Below are positions 1-11,400 of a stretch of DNA of 64,000 nt, piece by piece. The notes below the pieces were generated by a model. The model was not told the origin of the DNA and made no database searches. It was given only the letters and a program-made list of their open reading frames with translations. The first letter of the stretch is position 1. Each line of letters opens with the position of its first letter. The position numbers were made by a program, and so were the translations under genes. This DNA comes from Cranoglanis bouderius. Taxonomy: Eukaryota; Chordata; Actinopteri; Siluriformes; Cranoglanididae. Location of the stretch: positions 4,015,527 to 4,079,526 of the forward strand of contig CM042548.1 of the NCBI GenBank assembly GCA_023630585.1, read 5' to 3'.

Positions 1-285
1 TTCCAGGAAAACCACATCAACGTTTTAACTTTCTATATTCCCTTGTGAGTTTCACACCATACAGCTAAAATCAAAACCATGCATTTCATGTATAAGCATA
101 AAATTTATTTATTCATGTATGTACAATTATTAATGTGAAATGTGTCGTGAAACTGATTAATTGTGAAAACTGATGTATGTTTTTCATATGTTTTACTCTC
201 ACTGGGGAGGAATACCAATAAGGACATATATAAAATATTCTGAAGAATTCTCTCCTTATTCCTGAAGAAAAAAAAGTAGATCTAT

Positions 286-404
286 CAGTAGATCAATGCT
301 ACTTGACAACTGCTACTGAAGATCATATCTTCAGTAGATCAATGCTACTTGACAACTGCTACTGAAGATCATATCTTCAGTAGATCAATGCTACTTGACA
401 ACTG
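286..404. repeat. 46-bp tandem repeat, 2.6 copies
   Basis: A 46-base unit starting CAGTAGATCAATGCTACTTG begins at 286, 332 and 378, the last copy partial. Each complete unit contains a near-palindrome (CTGAAGAT followed closely by ATATCTTCAG), so a transcript or single strand could fold. No gene overlaps it. Confidence 0.9.
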
Positions 405-797
405 TCTTCAGCAACCTCACCTCGTAAGCTGAGTTTGGCTGTTCCTCATCCAGTTTTATTCCTCCTACACAGCTGTTTCTGTTTCAGTTAATATTTAGAG
501 GAACATTAGATATCATAGGGCTTTGATACAAAATAAAACACTCAGTGAGGATTCTTAGAGTTACTCCAATGTCAGTTTAAAGATATGTGTTAGAACGCTC
601 CTTGCTTCATTCAGTTTCTTCCATAATGAATACACTATAGCACTTTCCCGTGTAGCTCAAATCTCATTCCCATGTAGCTCACATCTCATTTTCAAACCAA
701 TCAATAATGGTTTGAATGTCAAAATCAATAATAAAGCAATATTGGAACAAATTAAGGTGAACTTTGTTAATTCCAGTGCCTAGATTTTGTAAATATT

Positions 798-858
798 TGT
801 GTGTGTGTGTGTGTGTGTGTGTGCGTGCGTGCGTGCGTGTGTGTGTGTGTGTGTGTGT
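798..858. repeat. (GT)n microsatellite with GC interruptions
   Basis: About 60 bases of GT dinucleotides interrupted by a GTGC run. It sits inside the first copy of the segmental duplication; the second copy has a shorter GT tract at 5765-5807. Confidence 0.95.
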
Positions 859-874
859 ACACTCTGTTGTTTAT

Positions 875-995
875 TACAGTGGCGAGGTCGGCCTTCCTCT
901 CACCACAAAATTTATAAGCCGTTTTGCAGTCACTGTGGTTACTCCAGAACAAATAGAATGTCATCATGGAGACGCCACATCTCTGGAAGATTACA
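875..995 (+). pseudogene. Possible relic exon with zinc-finger-like peptide (copy 1)
   Basis: After an acceptor-like TTTATTACAG the + strand reads WRGRPSS...KPFCSHCGYSRTN...SWRRHI. This has the spacing of the first half of a C2H2-type finger (C-x2-C, about 13 residues, H), but no second zinc-binding histidine is evident. The duplicate at 5841-5965 keeps KPFCSHCGYSRTN but has a stop before it and a two-base length difference after it. The minus strand is also partly open in both copies. I cannot assign a gene; a dead exon or mobile-element fragment is the best guess. Confidence 0.25.
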
Positions 996-1559
996 AAAAA
1001 AAGTCCACATCATGTTTATTGATATATTTGGAATGTTGTAGAATATTTTTTAAAATTTTTTCATCTGTCAGCCAGTATAAATTAACAATATGTTTACTGA
1101 TTTGATTGGAAGTTCACCTTGGTTAGTCCTCTGGTCGTTCAACACTTCTTCAATACTTTGTCTAAAGTGGTAGTCTACAAGAGAAAATGGTTTTTTTTTT
1201 TTTGTTTTGTTTTGTTTTTTTACTACAACCCAGGGATGCAAAGCAATGCCACTATCAGTATCTGTAAGTTCTCCCAAAATCTGGATCTGTATGCATATTT
1301 AAAACTGATGGCACATCATGGCACAGACGGTCCAGCTGCCCTGAGGATGCTCAGAATGACAGCAGCAAAAAAAGAACAACACAAATAAAAGTAGCAGAGC
1401 AGAGCAAACTCTAAACTCCCCCATTTACAAAAGCAATAGACATGGTTTTGCACTCAATCTATGGACACGTAGGCACACACTATGCCTGGAAGATAATGGC
1501 CAGAGAAATCTAAGCAAGTTTCAGGCTGGAAATCCACCACAGAAAAAAAACACTAACAT

Positions 1560-1563
<4 letters not shown>

Positions 1564-1622
<59 letters not shown>
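1564..1622. repeat. (TA)n microsatellite
   Basis: Uninterrupted AT alternation of nearly 60 bases. The flanking 1630-2690 is AT-rich and unique; I see no gene or recognisable element there. Confidence 0.95.
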
Positions 1623-1627
<5 letters not shown>

Positions 1628-3223
1628 GTTGCATTTAGCAACCAGCAAAAAGACCTGATAAGAAAAGTCTTGTTTTTCTCTAATGTAAATATGCAGCCTG
1701 TGATATTTCTGGACAATAAACACACTTTCCTGATAAAGTGGACAAAACTCACAGTGTATCGCTGTAACCAAAAGGATGGTGCTAAGTAAGAGGATATTTA
1801 TGATGAGAAGCGGAACCACTATTATGTTTAAAAAAAGACCATCAGTATAACATACAAATGAAAACCACAACAGCAGATGATTTAAGTGCTAATTTTACTT
1901 GGAACTAACTTCTATTTTTTTTAGACTTTCAGATGAAATGAAACTCATATACTGTAGAGCAAATGCTAAAACAGCACGTGTACAAACCACTCTTCCATCC
2001 ACATCTATGCTTTTCTGCTAGAAGAAAACCACATGAATGTGGTTTCCCATGTGATCAAGTTGAACCAAACAACAAAATGCTAAACTTCAAAAGACATGAA
2101 TTGAAGAATTGAAAGAATGTATAAGGATAAAATTAATATCTACCACACATGTACAAAGTGAACTGACCTAGGTGAGAACTTACGTATGTTTTAAATACAC
2201 TGTATTTTAATCTAAGAACGTGTTCTGAAATATCCTCTCTGTATTCTCTCCTAATACTAGTGAAAATCTCATTCCTGAAGTCACTACTGTATTCTCCTTG
2301 CTACATTACTAGGTACATGGACTGATATCCATGAACAAAATGAAAGGTAACAGTTTAGTTGGATAATCTGGTTTAGACCATCTATAGACTGTCCTGAAGG
2401 AGCACATCAGCTGATTCATCACATGTCAATAGATGCTAATGTATGGAATATAACAATTAGGGATGTGCTGTTATTACAGGAAATAACATCTTATTAATAT
2501 TGTAAAGCTTTTTGTAAAGAGGTATTTATTTAACATTTTGGATGGGGTCTCCTATTTATATTTATCAGCATCCTCAGCATTCTGAGTAAGTTAATGTTTC
2601 CTTGGTTCCGAGCAAATGGTGGCACAGGTGGTCTGAGGAGTACATTTATTTAATTCTTGCTAATTTCCTGACCAGTGATTTGTTGTTAAGACCATTAATA
2701 GCTTAATATTTTTGCCATTTTGGGCCTGGCCCAAATACCAAACAAGCCATACAAGTCATAAATACATAATTAATAAAACATGAATTAGTCTAAAAATGTG
2801 GTCACTTACTGCACATCTTATGTCCAATGCTTTTTTTTTTTTATTGGACTATTAGGACACTACATCCAGCAGGTGGCAGCAGATGCATGCTACACATAGA
2901 TACAGATAGCAGTAAAGAAAATCAGAATCAGTAGTTTCATGTGGATTATTTACATCTTTACATGAAACAGTTAAACCATAGTGTTGTAGGGATAAGACAG
3001 GAAATTGTTTATCTGAACTGTGTGTGATGTACTGTATGTAAACACTGATGTATGTTTTTGATATATTTTACTCTGAAAGGGGAGGAATACCAATAAGGAC
3101 ATATATGAAATGTTCTGAAGTATTCTCTCCATATTCTCACCTCAATCCTCAAATACCAGTAAAAATTCCATTCATCAAGTTAGTTTTATGTTCTCCATTA
3201 CACATGACATCACTAATTGTCAT

Positions 3224-3506
3224 GGGGCAGTGGTAGCCCAGTGGTTAAGAAGTTGGGCTACTGATCGGAAGGTCGTGAGTTCAAATCCCGGCACTGCCAA
3301 GCTGCCACTGTCGGGCACTTGAGCAAGGCCCTTAACCCTCAACTGCTCCCCAGCCACTGCAGCAAAGATGGCTGCCCGCTGCTCTGGGTGTGTCCACGGT
3401 TTGTAGTGTGTGTTCACAACTCCTAATGTGTGTGCACTAACTTGGATGGGTTAAATGCAGAGGACAAATTCCAAGTATGGGTTACCATACACATGTCACT
3501 TTCACT
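3224..3506 (+). mobile_element. tRNA-derived SINE
   Basis: The head resembles a tRNA gene with an A-box-like TAGCCCAGTGG (3233-3243) and a B-box-like GAGTTCAAATCCC (3277-3289). The body, with the GAGCAAGGCCCTTAACCCTC core and the tail ending TGTCACTTTCACT, recurs inverted at 10968-11240, which shows it is an interspersed repeat. Confidence 0.8.
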
Positions 3507-3540
3507 AATCATATGATTTGACATTCATTAACAAAATGAC

Positions 3541-3660
3541 ACTGTTGGGCCCTTGAGCAAGGCCCTTAACACTCAGATGTATAGATGTATAAATGAGATA
3601 AATGTAAGTCGCTCTGGATAAGGCCATCTGCCCAAAATTCCAGAAATGAAATATAAATGT
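3541..3660 (+). mobile_element. SINE fragment (tRNA/LINE-tail type)
   Basis: Contains the same TTGAGCAAGGCCCTTAAC core as the neighbouring SINE, followed by a different tail (AAGTCGCTCTGGATAAGG) typical of another fish SINE subfamily. The head is missing. 3660-5040 beyond it is AT-rich sequence without a supportable gene. Confidence 0.65.
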
Positions 3661-5044
3661 CATAGGCCTGAACAACATGTCAACAGACAATTGTGATGTA
3701 AAGAATAAAACATTTGGAGACAATAATAGCAACAATAGCATGTTCAAAAGTGTTTTATTCCCCTTATTCCTCAGCAATTTGTCAACGATTACTTTTTTAA
3801 TTTATTACAGAATGACATCATATTTTGTATCTCTTTAAAGCCATAATAAACAGTTATAAACAGTTCATTATTATTTCATTATTAACTCATTTATTTATTT
3901 GCATTTATTCATTATTTAAATCATTTCTGTCAGCCAAAAACTCAGGATCACTGACATTTTTCAGATGAACTGAAACTCACATACATACATACAGGATATG
4001 ACAGGCACTGACAGACTGCTGGTCTTTTAATATTATATGTATACATTTTTGTGAGACCTTGTTGATCATAAATGCTTAAAATGCTCTGGGCATCAAGTGC
4101 TAAATACATTTTAAAGCAGTATATTTTAAAGCAGCTATTAGGAAATAAGATGAAGAAAACAACGCTATTAAATTCTGCTACTACTTTTTGAACTAAAAAG
4201 CTAAAGGTTTTTAATAGAATATAAAAATGCAATGGTGATATTGTAGAGCTCATTGTTATTACTTATTCTGTTTTATGTCAAACAAATCCATTTAAAATGT
4301 GAAAAAGCATTTTTTTTTTAATCAAAAGATGCTGTAAATAAGAAACAAACAAACAGGCAATTTTATCCAATTCGATTTCCCTTATTACTTTTTCCACTCC
4401 CATCTGTGCACACAAACCTGCCATTAGGAGAACCCTGAAGCAATTTTTTAGCATTTTGTCTATTTTCATTAAGAAAAGCTGCTTATATTGGTAATAATTG
4501 AGATAAAGATAAGATATACTGGGTATTACAAAGTAAATTTTGTGGACAAGGCCCTGGGTCAATGGGACATCCACTGCTAAGGAAAGCAAAGTTTTAGGAT
4601 ACATAGGAAGATAGAAAGGTAGGAGCACTCTGGAATTGTTTTTCACACACCCATCCCTCCACCTGCTCACTGAGGTGAGACGTCTCACCGAAGATCATAC
4701 AGTCAGGCTCACAATCCTGAAAAGAGATGCACTCACAGTTAGAAAGCTCTTTGAGTGAAAATAGCTGTATCATTCATATTTTAACCTGAAACAAAATTAT
4801 ACAATATATACGCTGGACTGCTGGAGTGTTCCTACGTTTTTTTTTTATTACCAAAGTAATTAAGGAACAGTAGCATTTTTTTTGCAATATTGTGCACACT
4901 TACACACACATATTTAAAAGGAATTATTATTATTAATATTATTATATTACTTACATGTATGTCTGACTGCGGCCTATCAAGATCATCCGAGTGGTCCTTT
5001 TTCACCAGCAGGTGCTTTCCATTGATTTGTTTTTGCAGCCAGTC

Positions 5045-5047
<3 letters not shown>

Positions 5048-5117
<70 letters not shown>
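5048..5117. repeat. (CA)n microsatellite
   Basis: Seventy bases of perfect CA repeats. Open frames here are purely repeat-encoded Thr-His or Cys-Val and are not genes. Confidence 0.97.
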
Positions 5118-5120
<3 letters not shown>

Positions 5121-6714
5121 ATGCAGACATAGAAACAGAATTAGGACATTTTTAGAACAGAAAGGTGCTTCACCCACATATTGATTCACTGGTGATCTTA
5201 TGGTGGTCAATGCCAACTGATGGCTGTGGTAAAAACAAGCTGACTAACCCAACATAAGATGAAAGTGACACTGCAAGACAGAAAACTACAATGTGCTTAC
5301 AGTATCTTTCACCACTAGGAGTGTTCTCACATTTTTAAACACATACAGGCTAAAAATAGCTGATGGAACCAAACTGCAGATCTTGTGGTTTAATGTGCTA
5401 GAAATTACACTGACCATAGTGACAAATCTAAATTAGAGTTTAGATGAACATTAGATATCACAGGGCTTTGATGCAAAATAAAACACAGTTTTGCTTGTTT
5501 AATCACTCAGTGAGAATTCTTAGAGCACTTTACAGTGAAATACTTCATCAACCATTGCTTTGCTGTTTTGATGGCAATTACAAGAAAATACAATGTTGAT
5601 TCTATCTGGGCAAGTCCAGCTAATCTAGCAAACTTTACCTGTAATAAAAATGGTATTAGGGATTCCTCCAAGAGAAAACCGGTCAATAATCCACATTAAA
5701 AACAATATATTGGAACAAATTAAAATGAACTTTGTTAATTCCGGTGCCTAGATTTTGTACATATCTGTGTGTGTGTGTGTGTGTGTGAGTGAGTGTGTGT
5801 GTGTGTACCCTGTTGTTGTGTACCCTGTTGTTGTTTGTTACAGTGGCGAGGTCGGCCTTCCTCTCCCTCTCGTCACAAAATCTAGAAGCCATTTTGCAGT
5901 CACTGTGGTTACTCCAGAACAAATACAATGTGTCATCGTGGAGATGACACATCTCTGGAAGATCATGAAAAAGTGCACATCATGTTTATTGATATATTTG
6001 GATTGTTTTAGAATAATTATGTTTTTTTTTTGTTTCATCTGTCAGCCAGTATGCATTAACAATATGTTTACTGATTTGATTGGAAGTTCACCTTGGTTAG
6101 CCTTCTGGTCGTTCAACACTTCTTCCCCACTTTGTCTAAAGTGGTAGTCTGCAAGAGAAAATAAGAATTTTTTTTTACTACAACCCAGGGATGTAAAGCA
6201 ATGCCACTATCAGTATCTGTAAGTGCTCCCAAAATCTGGATCTGTATGCATATTTAAAACTGATGGCACATCATGGCACAGACGGTCCGGCTGCCCTGAG
6301 GACACTCAGAATGACGGCAGCAAAAAAAGAACACAAATAAAAGTAGCAGAGCAGAGCAAACTCTAAACTCCCCCATTTACAAAAGCAATAGACATGGTGT
6401 TGCACTCAATCTATGGACACGTAGGCACACAGTATGCCTGGAAGATCATGGCCAGGGAAATCTAACCAATTTCTGTTCTTTTTTTTCTCACAGAAAAAAA
6501 ACCGAACATGCCTTCTATTCGTATCTATATTTGTATACATTAATCTGAACATTTTGAATTATGTATTCAGGTTGTGCTGTGTACTTTACCTTTAGTTGGT
6601 ACTTTGTCTACTACTACTAACCACTTAAAAGTGTGATATAGCATATCCTGTTGCATTTTGTAACCAGCAAAAAGAACTAATAACTTAGAAAGTTATGCTG
6701 AGGAAAAGTCTTGT

Positions 6715-7012
6715 TTTTCTCTAATGTCACAAGGAGACAACAGTTTTACGCAGTAAGCTCTCTTAAGGACTTGTTCTGTAAGGTTTTACCAGAAAAGGTT
6801 TTAGAATTTCTATCACGTCAATGTAAAACACCTCATATAACCATACCCGCTGTAACTTCCTTTCATTTGTTTATATATATGTACTGTGTGTGTGTGTTTT
6901 GTACTGTACTCATGCAACACTTGAAATGTCTGTAAGTCTGTTTTTGCCATGCAATAGCCATAGATGCTGACATGGCATTAAAAAATGATACCTACCTACC
7001 TACATACCACTG
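6715..7012 (+). mobile_element. Possible non-LTR retrotransposon 3' end
   Basis: An open stretch reading SSLKDLFCKVLPEKVLEFL is followed by a short untranslated tail that ends in ATGGCATTAAAA and a small TACC repeat. That arrangement (ORF end, AT-rich tail, simple repeat) fits the 3' end of a LINE. The assignment rests on general appearance only. Confidence 0.3.
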
Positions 7013-7191
7013 TAAGTGTTACGTACAGTAATTACAGATTGAACTTTGTAGCAAGCAGTGTGATGTGGGAAATAAGTAAGCCATGCAATGTTCTTTAATG
7101 GAACTATAAACGAAAGTGAAATATTAATAACTTACTCTCGGTGTAGAAATAAATTCTATATAATGTTCTAGGCATACGTTTGCCACAACAC

Positions 7192-7198
7192 CTATCTA

Positions 7199-7250
<52 letters not shown>
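7192..7250. repeat. (CTGT)n microsatellite
   Basis: About 60 bases of a tetranucleotide repeat, ending shortly before the part of the segmental duplication that matches 2730-3010. Confidence 0.95.
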
Positions 7251-7251
<1 letters not shown>

Positions 7252-7734
7252 ATCTATTCAATATGTAAAAGGGTAACTTAAAATATCAAACAAGCCATAC
7301 AAGTCATAAATACATAATTAATAAGACGTGAATTAGTCTAAAAATGTGGTCACTTTGCATCTTATGTCCATTGCCTTTTTTAAATTGGATTATTAGGACA
7401 CTACGTCCAGTAGGTGGCAGCAGATACATGCGACACATAAATACAGATAACAAAGAAAATGTCGAATCATTAGTTTCATGTGGTTTGTTTACATCTTTAC
7501 ATGAAACAGATAAACCATACTGTTGTAGGGGTTGGACAGGAAATTGTTTATCTTCGAAAACCACTGACTATTTCTGCTTACTTGTGAATTTTGTTTAAGT
7601 CAGGCAATGTTAGAGGTTTTAGAGGTAAAATCATACAAAAAGGAGACGGTATAAGTGTGAGATTTAGTGAAATTACAGACGAAGAAAAAACATTTTACAA
7701 CTGCAACCCTAAGACAGGTGTAAGTTGGACAAAG

Positions 7735-7879
7735 AGTGTGTGTTAGCCTACAAAATGAACAACTGTTACTGTGTTGTGGTAGTTACAGGGTTAAAAATGA
7801 AACCAACGCAGGAGATATTCAGAATGAAAGTGAAAGGTGAGCTTGTTTTTGTCCAGTCAGTCTGAAGAGAGCAGTGGAA
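7735..7879 (+). promoter_or_regulatory. Gene 1 promoter with ISRE-type element and untranslated exon 1
   Basis: GAAAGTGAAAG at 7826-7836 matches the interferon-stimulated response element core GAAANNGAAA. About 20 bases downstream CAGTCAGTCTGAAG fits an initiator, suggesting transcription starts near 7858, and a donor GTGAGTAA follows at 7880. The block 7735-7879 aligns with 24728-24863 upstream of gene 2: a shared GTGTGTTAGCCT start, an ISRE, then CAGTCACTCTGAAG and a donor. That homology supports a real promoter and a short non-coding first exon. No clear TATA box is visible. Confidence 0.6.
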
Positions 7880-8102
7880 GTGAGTAAATGCTCCTGAAGA
7901 ACTTTTTACACGATAATGAGGTTTTAACTTCTTCTTTTTTTTTTTTTTTTTAATGATAAAAAAAGTGTTTGTTATGTGTCGGCTCTGTGTGTATGTATTT
8001 GCGTGTGCGTATATGTGTGACGTCGTCATCTCAATCTTAGTATTTTTGTTTTGCTTTGTTCTGGGTGTTTTTTCTCCCACTGCGTCTACATCCGCTCTTC
8101 AG

Positions 8103-8211
8103 CAAACAGGGCAAAGCTGTAAAACTGAACCAACCTCAACTGGACACGGAGAAGCCTGAATTGTTCTCATCTGCTACCACATTCAGACAGACAGAAGGAC
8201 CTATCGACAAG
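8103..8211 (+). other. Candidate 5' untranslated exon of gene 1
   Basis: A pyrimidine-rich acceptor ending CGCTCTTCAG precedes 8103 and a perfect donor GTAAGC follows 8211. One frame is open for 36 codons, but its phase does not join the start exon at 8434, so I treat it as untranslated leader or an alternative exon. No matching exon was found in genes 2 or 3. Confidence 0.45.
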
Positions 8212-8433
8212 GTAAGCTGTGAGTGATATTTGGTTGAATAACAATAGTCAGTATAAGGTGATAAAGGTCATACATAACATTTAGATGACTGTCTAACACC
8301 ACTATGCTACTGCGTGTTTCTTTTGTTTGTTTGTTTGTTTGTTTGTTTACATTTAAGATGTGGAGACTTATGCACCTTTCTAAACACTTTGTGTCTTTTT
8401 TGCTTCTTATTTAATATTCTACACTTAAGGGGG

Positions 8434-11400
8434 ATGGAGGGGAGCAATGAGGGCCAAAATGAACCAAACATCTCTGGTAGGAGTTCAAAACTATAGTTTC
8501 ATCTTCATGCTTTTTAAAGATTTTTATATGCTTCTGTCTGTAAGGAAATTAGCTGAACCAAGCATGTAAATGTAAGATGGAAATTAAAATAAATAAAGAT
8601 TATAAGTTTGAACCATGATAACAGACCCTCTGTTGTACGAATGTTTATGTCTAGGTCTACAACACAATATAATTTGCAAACATCAGTCACAGGAAAAGAG
8701 TACAATAGACAGAGCAAATCAGAACTCCTGTTAACATTATTGAATGGTTTGCGGTTAAAATGTTAAACTATGTACATTTTGTAAGCTTACACGTAATGAG
8801 AAAACAAAACCAACTACAATGATAATAAAAGTTTGTATTACATTCACAAGTGGACCTGGAGTACACAGATAATTTGATTATGATACCCAAACACATCAGT
8901 AGTGCTTAATATCTTAATAATAATGACTAATTAATAATTCCTATTTTTATTTACAGGAAACATAACAGGAACTAAGTTTTTTGTTCTTCTGACTGGAAAT
9001 ACATTTAATGCTCATGAGAAAGTCGTGGATTATCTTAAAAACCAAAGACCAGATCTCCAGGGGGTGAAAACAGTGGATGAGTGTGATTTCATTCTGGTTT
9101 TCTGTCCTGTTGTTTCGCGAGCTGGAACTGACATTGAAGCAGCAGTGAAGAAGCTTCAGGATATTGCAGGTATTAAAATATGTAAGGAATAAATAATATG
9201 TTATAGAAAAATATAAAATATCCAACGTTGGTTATTTTACTATAACAGAATGTCCCGAAGTGTTTTATTCTTATATCACAGCAATCTTTTGTGAACTTTT
9301 TATTTATTTAAAAAATGATGTCACACTTTTTATCAGTTTATAGTTACATTTAATGCTGTGGAACTGCTGTGAGACAAATTAGTTCCTGTGATCACTGTTT
9401 AGAGCAGCTTATATTAAACAGTCGTTCCCTCACCGGCCTCTTCTTCTTCTTCTCTCTTGATATTAATAACAAAAAAGCAGCCTGTCGTGTTATTGAGAAA
9501 TTGCAAAGCCCTCTAACCTGACGACTTGTCAGAATATTTAAAATTATAGCTTTACTTCTGACTTTTAAAAAGCACTCGCACATAATTGCTAAATAAAGGT
9601 ATTTACTCACAAAGCCTCATTATATCAACATTTACACTGTTACGTAAACTGGAGGAAGGGGAGTCAGGATGCATGCGCAGGGGAAACGTCAGTTTATTAG
9701 GAATAGTTTATTCAAAAATAAAGGAACACACAAAAAACAACAAACCATAATCCATGTAGTAATCCAAAAGGAGGTAATCCATCACAAATGAAGTAATCCA
9801 CATGTTGGAATGCAAAAAGGGAAAAACAAAACAAAAGGAACAAAACACGCGAGGCAAGGAGGTGGTATGGGAACCACGAACAACAAGCTAAGGAATACGA
9901 ACAATGAGCGGGTATCAATAGTATGGGAACCATGAACTACGGACAACTTACTTTTAACTCTATTCTATCTAATAGTCCGCAAGGAAGCGGAAACAGAGCG
10001 GGGTTTAAATACACAGACACAAATCAGAGACACCTGAAACCAATGATCAAACAATAAACAAGCACCGATGACAGAACGGGGACAGAGACATGACGTAAAC
10101 CAAAGAACCAATAAGCATAAGGAGGCGGAGACATGACACAAACCAAAACATAAGCACATGGTAGAACACGGTAGGCGGAGACATGACGTGAACAAAAACA
10201 AACACACATGGCAAAGAAAACAAACGTGAGTTCATGAAAGAGTCTGAAGGGTTTTTATGAATAGCGCTGGAATGCGCTCAGTGGAATGCGGAAGTACGTA
10301 TCGTAGCTTCGTAGCGAGAGAGAGGGAACCTAACATACACCTTGTGTGAGTTGTTAATGTAGAAACATGAATGTATTAGAACAGGTGCATTAATATAAAC
10401 CTGTCAGAGCTGCTTTTATAGAAAATGTATCAATGCTTCCTGACCAATCCAAATCAGCACTATGGTATAAATTACTTTATTGTATATAATGTGTAGTGTG
10501 TTGTATATTCTGAGTAAATGTGTTATATGTTTTCTCTAGGCACTAAACCTGCTGTTCTAGTGGTGCTCCATCACACGTTTGATCCAGAGTGTGTTGTACC
10601 AGACAGCAGCAGAGCTGTAACCAGAAAGAATTCAATCACAGTAGACTGTCTGTTCCATGAAGATCAGGGATTACTGCAGTGTCATAAAAATGCTGAATTA
10701 CTGGCCAGAATTACAAACATTATACCCCAGGTACCTATTAATTTACTACTCTGACCATTTTTGTTTTATTTTTAGCTACTAAGTTCCTAAAGCTGCTAAT
10801 CAGCCAAAGGTTTAAAGTTCTTTTGGAAAGAACTATGCACATTTTAAGAACACACCAGTAGTAACTCGCAGCCTTACAGCAAGTGCACTATACAGTTTAT
10901 ATCTTTGAATTTGTATTGTACTTGTTGATCGCTCCTTGCTTGATAGTGTAAGCATATTTTTCATTATGAAAGTGAAAGTGAAAGTGACATGTGAAGGCCA
11001 ATGTATGGTAACCCATACTTGGAATTTGTCCTCTGCATTTAACCCATCCAAGTTAGTGCACACAGTTGTGAGTAGTGAACACACACACACTACAAACCAT
11101 GAACACACCCGGAGCAGTGGGCAGCCATTTTTGCTGCGGCGCCCGGGGAACAGTTGAGGGTTAAGGGCCTTGCTCAAGTGCCCAACAGTGGCAGCTTGGC
11201 GGTGCTGGGCAGTGCTGGGACCACTGAGCTACCACCACCCTATATATACTGTATGTAGTAAAAGTTAAGAAGGGGAGTGTATTGTCCCATGGACATGTAT
11301 ATATTTTTTTAGCCTGCTTCCTTCCCTTAGACTTCAGAAATTACAGTACAGTTATTTAGCTTTTTAGTTTTTAGAGATATTAACCTGTAAATAGTCCAAA

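Larger units (their letters stand above)
480..3010. repeat. First copy of a segmental direct duplication
   Basis: Several blocks here recur in the same order and orientation at about 5445-7560. Examples are 480-560 with 5445-5530, 735-1510 with 5700-6480, 1620-1690 with 6650-6720, and 2730-3010 with 7275-7560. The offset falls from about 4,965 to 4,540 bases, so the copies differ by insertions and deletions, mainly microsatellites and the stretch 1750-2690, which has no clear partner. I see no intact gene in either copy. Confidence 0.8.
5445..7560. repeat. Second copy of the segmental direct duplication
   Basis: Partner of 480-3010, same orientation. The best preserved stretch, 5700-6480, matches 735-1510 over about 780 bases with small differences, one being a shorter GT microsatellite. 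The copy ends near 7560, about 170 bases before the promoter-like region of gene 1. Confidence 0.8.

Noticed and set aside
767..967. Minus-strand frame MMTFYLFWSNHSDCK as a gene
   Set aside because: The duplicate at 5683-5952 has a two-base length difference that shifts the frame, and half of the frame is a GT microsatellite.
1510..1870. Tyr/Ile-rich minus-strand frames
   Set aside because: They are translations of a (TA)n microsatellite.
3233..3300. A functional tRNA gene
   Set aside because: A and B boxes are present but the fold is incomplete, and the sequence continues into a SINE body repeated elsewhere in the window.
4832..5216. Cys/Val and Thr/His frames on both strands
   Set aside because: They are produced by the (CA)n repeat at 5048-5117.
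7192..7250. CRISPR-like regular repeat
   Set aside because: It is a simple tetranucleotide microsatellite in a eukaryotic genome, without spacers.
8103..8211. 36-codon open exon as the protein N-terminus of gene 1
   Set aside because: Its phase cannot be joined to the start exon, and it has no ATG in frame.
10968..10992. Triple GAAAGTGAAAGTGAAAG as an interferon element in gene 1
   Set aside because: It is part of the tail of the SINE at 10968-11240 (the forward copy ends with the complementary CACTTTCACT), so it is explained by the repeat.
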